Source: Salinicola acroporae (GTDB lineage Bacteria > Pseudomonadota > Gammaproteobacteria > Pseudomonadales > Halomonadaceae). From it: a stretch of 64,000 nt of DNA. Positions 59,378-64,000 of the stretch are shown here, in pieces. Each line of letters starts with the position of its first letter. The stretch's first letter is position 1. Position numbers and translations under genes: made by a program. The notes below the pieces were generated by a model, which was not told the DNA's origin, ran no database searches, and was given only the letters and a program-made list of their open reading frames with translations. The DNA lies in NCBI RefSeq assembly GCF_003206615.1, contig NZ_PZJW01000012.1, positions 1 to 64,000 on the forward strand, written 5' to 3'.

Positions 59378-59683
59378 TCAGTTGCCGCAGTGGCGCCGAT
59401 ACCGGTCGGATTCGGCGCCAAGCGTCACGCGCTCGTTGACCTTGCTGTAGTAGAACGGCGAGAAGGAGTGGTCCTGGCCGGCCACACGATACTCGCCGCA
59501 AACGCCGTACCCCTTCTGGATCTCTTTCATCGCCTGCAGCTCGATTTCGTCGTCACCATCCAGTTGGCTGGCGATCAGGGACTTGATGTCGTCATCGACC
59601 TGACTGTCAGACAGGGCCTGCCCGCCGAAGATGATGGCGAATGCCAGTAGGATGGCAGCGACGGGGATATAGAGATTGTGCAT
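59378..59683 (-). CDS. Small exported or membrane-anchored hypothetical protein
   Basis: A 101-residue product of unknown function. Residues 3-24 form a hydrophobic signal or anchor (LYIPVAAILLAFAIIFGG). The remainder is acidic (SDSQVDDDIKSLIASQLDGD) and contains two cysteines, in GYGVCGEYRV and RRHCGN, that could form a disulphide in the periplasm. Starting at 59683 gives this signal; a longer reading from 59770 is unlikely. No clear ribosome site is visible. Confidence 0.6.
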   Translation of the reverse strand: MHNLYIPVAAILLAFAIIFGGQALSDSQVDDDIKSLIASQLDGDDEIELQAMKEIQKGYGVCGEYRVAGQDHSFSPFYYSKVNERVTLGAESDRYRRHCGN

Positions 59684-59796
59684 GGAGAGAGCGTCTGGCC
59701 GGCGAGGGAAAGGCGATGATAGCGGATCCCGCCATGTTTCGCACAGACGCGGCGGGCGATGCGTCCCCATGACGCAGCCAATTGCCTCACACCAAA

Positions 59797-59819
59797 GAAA
59801 TGTAATAACATTACAAAAC
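59797..59819 (+). promoter_or_regulatory. Probable Zur box upstream of rpmE2
   Basis: TGTAATAACATTACA (59801-59815) is a near-palindrome with arms TGTAAT/ATTACA, embedded in GAAATGTAATAACATTAC. It resembles the proteobacterial zinc-uptake-regulator site. It ends 23 bp before the start codon of the zinc-independent L31 paralogue, a classic Zur target. Confidence 0.75.
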
Positions 59820-59838
59820 CAACCGAACGGAGAAGTCC

Positions 59839-60102
59839 ATGAAAGCCGGCATCCACCCTGAATATCGTCAGGTGATCTTCCACGACACCAGCGTCAACCA
59901 GTACTTCAAGATTGGCTCGACCATGACTTCCGACGAGACCATCGAGTGGGAGGATGGCAACACCTACCCTCTCGTCCACCTCGATATCTCCTCGGCGTCC
60001 CACCCGTTCTACACCGGCAAGCAGCGCGAGGTCGGCACCGAAGGTCGTGCCGCGCAGTTCAAGCGCCGCTTCGGCAGCGTGACATCGCGTCGTCAGAGCT
60101 GA
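59839..60102 (+). CDS. rpmE2: Ribosomal protein L31 type B (zinc-independent)
   Basis: An alternative L31 that replaces the zinc-containing L31 when zinc is scarce, releasing zinc. The 87-residue product begins [20 protein letters not shown] and contains [19 protein letters not shown] and RRFGSV, characteristic of type B. It has no zinc-binding cysteines. GGAGAAGTCC precedes the ATG. The palindromic site just upstream indicates repression by Zur in zinc-replete cells. Confidence 0.95.
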   Translation: MKAGIHPEYRQVIFHDTSVNQYFKIGSTMTSDETIEWEDGNTYPLVHLDISSASHPFYTGKQREVGTEGRAAQFKRRFGSVTSRRQS

Positions 60103-60174
60103 ATCGCAGGCCCACCCCGTCGACTCGGCCGCATCAGCGGCCATGATTTCCAGGCGGGGCGGCTCACGCGCCCT

Positions 60175-60510
60175 TCATCGCGTCGCGTTATCGGCATCGC
60201 GCGTCGTCACGCCAGGAGGCAGCGTTTCCGCCAAGCGGAAATTGACCGCCACGATGGGGTCGGGATCCCCCGCCAACGTCTGGTAATGCGTCACGCAGCC
60301 GCACGCGGCGCACCGCAGGAACTCGATCTCCCGATCACCACGCTGATACGACGCCCTGCCCGCCGCGCCAGTGACGATCTTGACCTCATCAGGATGAAAA
60401 TAGCCCCAGAGTGCCATGTAACGCCGGCAGATCCCGCAATTGCAGCAAGTCACCTGCGCCGGCTCCGGTGCGGTGAGCCTGACGTTACCGCAGTCGCACT
60501 GCAGCTCCAT
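60175..60510 (-). CDS. GFA-family zinc-binding protein
   Basis: A 111-residue protein of the GFA (glutathione-dependent formaldehyde-activating-like, Mss4-fold) family. It has the zinc ligands in CDCGNVRL, CCNCGICRRY and RCAACGCVTHY. Members bind zinc; the substrate is usually unknown, and family annotation as a formaldehyde enzyme is not reliable. The start ATG overlaps the stop of the upstream VOC gene by one base (TGATG), so the two are coupled. Confidence 0.85.
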   Translation of the reverse strand: MELQCDCGNVRLTAPEPAQVTCCNCGICRRYMALWGYFHPDEVKIVTGAAGRASYQRGDREIEFLRCAACGCVTHYQTLAGDPDPIVAVNFRLAETLPPGVTTRDADNATR

Positions 60511-60977
60511 CACTCGAGACTCCTTTCAGGTGGCTGCATCAATTCGACAACGCAACCATCCGGCCCAACGATATACATCACCTTCGTTCCTTTCTTCTCA
60601 ACTGCCGGTAGGGTCTGAACCTCGCCCTGCGCCTGCCAGCCGTGAAGACTGACGCTGCCGAGAGTGACCTCGATATCGTCGACATCGAACGCGAGATGAG
60701 CGACTCCCTGACGGTAACCGCCGCTGCGCGGAGCCTCGGCTTCAAGCGCATACTCCAGCAGCTCGACAGGAAAGCCATCGATTTCGACGATGGCCATTTT
60801 AACGTTCGTGTCTGGCGCACCGGTCACATGGGAGAGAAACGAGCCGGACATCTCGCCTTGGCGAACCAGCGTGGCACCGAAACATTCGCACCAGAGCCGT
60901 ATCGATGATTCCAGGCAGCGAACGCTGAAACCGACATGATTGACCCGGGGAGCCGCCGGGCGAGGGGGTTTGGGCAC
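60510..60977 (-). CDS. VOC-family (glyoxalase/dioxygenase-like) protein
   Basis: A 155-residue single-gene VOC protein. It has two beta-alpha-beta-beta-beta units: RVNHVGFSVRCLESSIRLW with the first metal-ligand His, and GVAHLAFDVDDIEVTL with the second. The C-terminal VGPDGCVVELMQP contributes the Glu ligand. It is therefore a likely metalloenzyme (lactoylglutathione lyase-, epimerase- or dioxygenase-like), but the substrate is unknown. It is the first gene of a two-gene unit with the GFA protein. Confidence 0.85.
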   Translation of the reverse strand: MPKPPRPAAPRVNHVGFSVRCLESSIRLWCECFGATLVRQGEMSGSFLSHVTGAPDTNVKMAIVEIDGFPVELLEYALEAEAPRSGGYRQGVAHLAFDVDDIEVTLGSVSLHGWQAQGEVQTLPAVEKKGTKVMYIVGPDGCVVELMQPPERSLE

Positions 60978-61045
60978 GAGACTTCCTGGGCGGTGCAGTG
61001 GTTGCCATGGGGCGTTCCGGCCCCATGTTCACCGGCTGCAGACGC

Positions 61046-61080
61046 AAAAACACCAAGGCCCGCGTTAGCGGGCCTTGGTG
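61046..61080 (-). terminator. Rho-independent terminator of the cold-shock gene
   Basis: On the minus strand CACCAAGGCCCGC and GCGGGCCTTGGTG (61080-61068 and 61063-61051) form a 13-bp stem with a 4-nt loop, followed by five T (61050-61046). Confidence 0.92.
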
Positions 61081-61123
61081 CTGGAATCTCTATCGCGCTA
61101 GGGCGATGGATCTACCAAAAGTC

Positions 61124-61327
61124 TTAGAGCGGCTTGATGTTAGCAGCCTGAAGACCTTTTTTGCCCTGAGTGACGTCGAAAGAAACTTCCTGACCGTCCT
61201 GCAGAGACTTGAAGCCGTCGGCTTGGATCTCGGAGAAGTGTGCGAACAGGTCGTCGCCACCGTCTGCCGGAGAGATGAAGCCAAAGCCTTTAGTATCGTT
61301 GAACCACTTAACTGTGCCAGTTGCCAT
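61124..61327 (-). CDS. Cold-shock protein (CspA family)
   Basis: A 67-residue single-stranded nucleic-acid-binding protein with RNP1 KGFGFI and RNP2 DLFAHF, starting [22 protein letters not shown] lies nine bases upstream of the ATG. The 5' region contains GCGCTAAGCGC, a small palindrome near the ribosome site, and a possible -10 TTATAT (61409-61404), giving a leader of about 70-75 nt. The leader is shorter than that of cold-induced cspA in E. coli, so cold induction is uncertain. Confidence 0.96.
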   Translation of the reverse strand: MATGTVKWFNDTKGFGFISPADGGDDLFAHFSEIQADGFKSLQDGQEVSFDVTQGKKGLQAANIKPL

Positions 61328-61623
61328 TTTCCGAATTCCTTATGCGCTTAGCGCGTAATTACGATTGCCGGGTGCTACCCGATGTAGTGGGTAAAACAAG
61401 GGGATATAACCAGGCTACCGAATGATTCGAGTGCAACTGACAATATGCGACTTGCTAACCAACTGATCGCCAGTCTGCGCCGTCATCGACGGATAGTCAA
61501 CAGGTGTGTTGGTCGTAAGACGAAAATCTTGTCATCCCGGCCTAACGTCCTCATTTTCCAGCGCATCGTGATCCGGCTTCCCCCCGTCGGCAGGCCGCCA
61601 TCGGCTCGCCAGTCGTGACCACC

Positions 61624-62493
61624 TCACCCCGGAACCGCGGGTGTCTCCACCTCTTCGGTTATCGCGTTGACCAGGCCGCGAACCGCACTCGAGTGACACT
61701 GGCGCCCGGTGCGGAGGAGGTAGACGATCGGCGGCGGCTCGGGAAACGGCGCCTGCACCACCTCCATCTCCGGCGTCACATGGCGGCGGTTCAACAGCGT
61801 CACGCCCAACCCCGAGAGCACTGCCGACTTCACGCCGGCAATGCTCGCGCAGGTCATGACGGTCGTCAGTCCCGGGGAGCTCGCCTGCCCCGCCTCCATC
61901 GCCCACTGGCGATAGAAACAGTCGTCATCGAAGGCGACGAACGGAATCGAACGGGTCATGTCCAGGCTCCAGTCCCGGGACTTCACCCAGTGCAGTGGCT
62001 CCCTGGCGACGACCGTATCGGACGCCCGCTGACGATGCTCGAACACCTGCATGAAGCCGACATCGATCTCGCCCCGGTCGATCTGCCCCTCCAGGGAGAG
62101 ACTCTGGCCAACGTGGGTCCGCACCGTGACATCCGGATGCCGTCGCGCGAATCGCCCCAGGATACGGGCCACGCCGCCGCTGGTCGTATCCTCGGTCACG
62201 CCGAGCCGAACCGTTCCGCGCAACGGCTCCGTCCCCAGGCAGGAGACTGCCTCGTCGTGAAGATCCAGAATGCGCCGGGCGTAACCCAGCAGTTTCTCGC
62301 CTTCCGGCGTCAACAGACTCGCCCCGCTGCGCCGGGTCAGCAGCTCGCAGCCGATCGCCATCTCCAGCCGCCGGATCTTGTGGGAGATCGCCGACTGAGA
62401 CAGCGCCAACGACTGTGCCGCCCGCGTGACCCCGCCCGTCTCCACGATCGCTGCCAGCGCCTGCAACGCTCCTAGCTCCAGCCTCGCGCTCAC
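61624..62493 (-). CDS. LysR-type transcriptional regulator
   Basis: A 289-residue LysR regulator. It has an N-terminal winged helix-turn-helix (LQALAAIVETGGVTRAAQSL, LSQSAISHKIRRLEMAIG) and a substrate-binding domain from about residue 90. It diverges from an alpha/beta-hydrolase gene, the usual arrangement for a LysR protein and its target. The GTG at 62493 is chosen: it follows GAGGAGCGGAAGAC and gives a standard LysR N terminus. The ATG at 62595 would add 34 residues and place the start beyond the shared operator. Confidence 0.88.
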   Translation of the reverse strand: MSARLELGALQALAAIVETGGVTRAAQSLALSQSAISHKIRRLEMAIGCELLTRRSGASLLTPEGEKLLGYARRILDLHDEAVSCLGTEPLRGTVRLGVTEDTTSGGVARILGRFARRHPDVTVRTHVGQSLSLEGQIDRGEIDVGFMQVFEHRQRASDTVVAREPLHWVKSRDWSLDMTRSIPFVAFDDDCFYRQWAMEAGQASSPGLTTVMTCASIAGVKSAVLSGLGVTLLNRRHVTPEMEVVQAPFPEPPPIVYLLRTGRQCHSSAVRGLVNAITEEVETPAVPG

Positions 62494-62545
62494 GTCTTCC
62501 GCTCCTCGGCCTGCGGGTCCCGGCCACAATAGCGGCGACCCACCA

Positions 62546-62592
62546 CATGACAAAAACAGATCGATTTCATCATATAACGCATTTGTGTCATG
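62546..62592. promoter_or_regulatory. Possible LysR operator in the divergent region
   Basis: CATGACA (62546-62552) and TGTCATG (62586-62592) are perfect reverse complements about 33 bp apart, centred between the LysR and hydrolase starts. The AT-rich centre could contain the hydrolase promoter. The assignment to the adjacent LysR protein is inference. Confidence 0.4.
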
Positions 62593-62642
62593 CACGAGGT
62601 TTTCGCAAGCTCATCGACACCCACCCAACGCGGAGCCGAACC

Positions 62643-63485
62643 ATGAACCCGATCGCGACCGACAATGTATTGATCGATGGCAAGCGTATCGCCCACGGCG
62701 TCTACGGACAGGGCGAGCCCGTCGTGCTGCTGCACGGCACGCCCTCCTCCTCCCTGATCTGGCGTAACGTCCTGCCCCGGCTGGTCGAGGCCGGATATCG
62801 CGTCCATCTCTTCGACCTGCTGGGTTACGGCCACTCCGAGCGACCGCGAGATCCCTCGGTCGATACCTCGATCACGGCCCAGGTCCCGGTGCTGGAAGCC
62901 CTGATGGACCACTGGGGACTGGAGACGGCACATATCGTGGCCCACGACTTCGGCGGCGGCATCGCCCAGCGCCTCGGCGTGTTTCACCCGCACCGATTGC
63001 GGTCGCTGACACTGATCGATGTCGTCAGCTACGACAGTTATCCGTCGCCCAGGACTCGCCAGCAGATGGCCGCGGGGCTGGAGCGGCTGATCAAGGTGCC
63101 CGACGACGAACACCGCACGCATTTCCGGGAATGGCTGTTGACCGCGGTCCATGACCCGCAGCGTCTCGAGGCATCCGCGCTCGAGACCTACCTCGACTTC
63201 ATCAGCGGGCCCATCGGCCAGGCCAGCCTGTTCCAGCATCAGATACGCCACTACGACCCGAAGCACACGATGGAGGTCGCCGCCCGCCTGCCGGAGCTCG
63301 GGCGAATGCCGGTCAAGCTGATCTGGGGCGCGGACGATGCCTGGCAGAGTGTCGATTACGCTTATCGCCTGCACACCGACATACCGGGATCGGATCTCAG
63401 CGTACTCGAGAAGTGCGGTCACTTTTCGCCCGAGGACCGGCCGGAAGAGATCGCCCGTCTGGTCATCGAGTTCCTGAAGCGCTAA
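62643..63485 (+). CDS. Alpha/beta hydrolase (epoxide hydrolase/dehalogenase-like)
   Basis: A 280-residue alpha/beta-fold hydrolase. The oxyanion region is LLHGTPSSSLIWRN, the nucleophile elbow AHDFGGGIAQRLG has aspartate at the nucleophile position, and the catalytic His is in CGHFSPEDRP. An Asp nucleophile is typical of epoxide hydrolases and haloalkane/haloacetate dehalogenases rather than esterases. The frame is open from 62547, but the ATG at 62643 with GGAG upstream gives the natural start. It is probably controlled by the divergent LysR gene. Confidence 0.85.
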   Translation: MNPIATDNVLIDGKRIAHGVYGQGEPVVLLHGTPSSSLIWRNVLPRLVEAGYRVHLFDLLGYGHSERPRDPSVDTSITAQVPVLEALMDHWGLETAHIVAHDFGGGIAQRLGVFHPHRLRSLTLIDVVSYDSYPSPRTRQQMAAGLERLIKVPDDEHRTHFREWLLTAVHDPQRLEASALETYLDFISGPIGQASLFQHQIRHYDPKHTMEVAARLPELGRMPVKLIWGADDAWQSVDYAYRLHTDIPGSDLSVLEKCGHFSPEDRPEEIARLVIEFLKR

Positions 63486-63497
63486 GGACGAGGCCGC

Positions 63498-64000
63498 TCA
63501 GCGCTCGGCGTCATGCCCGGGTTGCGCCGACGCGGAAATCCGCGTGGTGAAATCCTCCTGGCCGAAGTTATCGGCCAGGAAGTCGATCAACTGGCGCACG
63601 GCCGGGAGCAGGCCGCGGCGCGACGGGAAGATCGCCTGGACCACGCCATCGCGAGGCACCCAGTTCGGCAGCACATCCACGAGACGCCCCTCGGCGATAT
63701 CCGGCCCCGCCACCAGCATCGGCAGTTGCACGATCCCCAGACCCGCCAGGGCCGCACGGCGCAGGGTGACCATGTCGTCGGTCACCAGTCGCGGGCGATG
63801 ATCGATCAGTGTATTCACCCCATCCGGCCCTTCCAGGCACCAGGTATGGCCCGTGCCCGGCCGCTCCCAATCGAGCGACGGCAAACCGTGGAGATCCCCC
63901 GGCACGGCCGGGCGGGCGAGACGCTCGAACAGCGCGGGCGACGCCATCAGACGCTGCGGGCTGCGGGAGAGCACACGCTGACTGAGATCGCTGTCCTCAA
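63498..64000 (-). CDS. LysR-type regulator, C-terminal part (runs off window)
   Basis: The visible part is the second half of a LysR substrate-binding domain (SPQRLMASPALFERLARP, DDMVTLRRAALAGLGIVQLP, GRLVDVLPNWVPRDGVVQAIFPSRR, the last as a block). The frame stays open to the right edge (reading D-S-D-L-S-Q-R-V upstream of the first visible start), so the DNA-binding domain lies outside the window. The stop is 12 bp from the convergent hydrolase stop. The target is unknown. Confidence 0.85.
   Translation of the reverse strand, partial: EDSDLSQRVLSRSPQRLMASPALFERLARPAVPGDLHGLPSLDWERPGTGHTWCLEGPDGVNTLIDHRPRLVTDDMVTLRRAALAGLGIVQLPMLVAGPDIAEGRLVDVLPNWVPRDGVVQAIFPSRRGLLPAVRQLIDFLADNFGQEDFTTRISASAQPGHDAER

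Overview
The window looks like a chromosomal segment of a GC-rich, halophilic gammaproteobacterium, most likely a member of the Halomonadaceae (Halomonas/Salinicola/Chromohalobacter group). Three things suggest this: the housekeeping gene order (queA-tgt-yajC-secDF; iscRS-ndk-rlmN-pilF-rodZ-ispG-hisS-yfgM-bamB-der; tsaC, dprA, a LysM protein, def-fmt-rsmB-trkA), the Trk potassium system with a BCCT-type compatible-solute carrier, and protein sequences resembling Pseudomonas/Halomonas homologues. No phage, CRISPR array or complete insertion sequence was seen.

Layout. 1-825 is gene-poor, followed by tRNA-Leu(CAA). 1.0-6.7 kb: queuosine genes queA and tgt, then yajC-secD-secF, ending in a good terminator. 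6.9-15.2 kb: an AI-2E-type permease, then an accessory catabolic island. A sigma-54 activator with a TyrR-like HTH diverges from a -24/-12 promoter driving guanidinobutyrase (gbuA), a sodium:solute symporter, a 2-ketoarginine-decarboxylase-like ThDP enzyme and an aminoaldehyde dehydrogenase. Together these cover the arginine transaminase route from 2-ketoarginine to GABA plus urea; the transaminase itself is not in the window. 15.3-17.5 kb: a MITE-like repeat and a GDSL autotransporter esterase.

17.5-31.4 kb is a dense core block: a SuhB homologue with lost catalytic residues, trmJ, a shortened isc operon (iscR-iscS-iscA only), ndk, rlmN, pilF, rodZ, ispG, hisS, yfgM, bamB and der. It ends in a second copy of the same MITE-like repeat in inverted orientation. 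31.7-37.2 kb: a three-gene phosphorelay (hybrid kinase, receiver, Hpt-receiver-GGDEF) feeding c-di-GMP synthesis. 37.3-39.9 kb: a DUF815-type ATPase, an unrecognised lipoprotein and an M48 metalloprotease lipoprotein.

39.9-53.5 kb: a structured intergenic region, then aroE-hemF-tsaC, an acid phosphatase, dprA, a LysM protein, def-fmt-rsmB, pncA, a dodecin and trkA-trkH. 53.7-64 kb: sstT, a TraB-family membrane protein, a small heat-shock protein behind two sigma-32-like promoters and a ROSE-type thermometer, a BCCT carrier, small unknown genes, a probably Zur-controlled rpmE2, GFA and VOC genes, a cold-shock gene, and a LysR/hydrolase divergent pair. A second LysR gene runs off the right edge.

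All functional names come from reading the sequence by eye; no database search or structure prediction was run.
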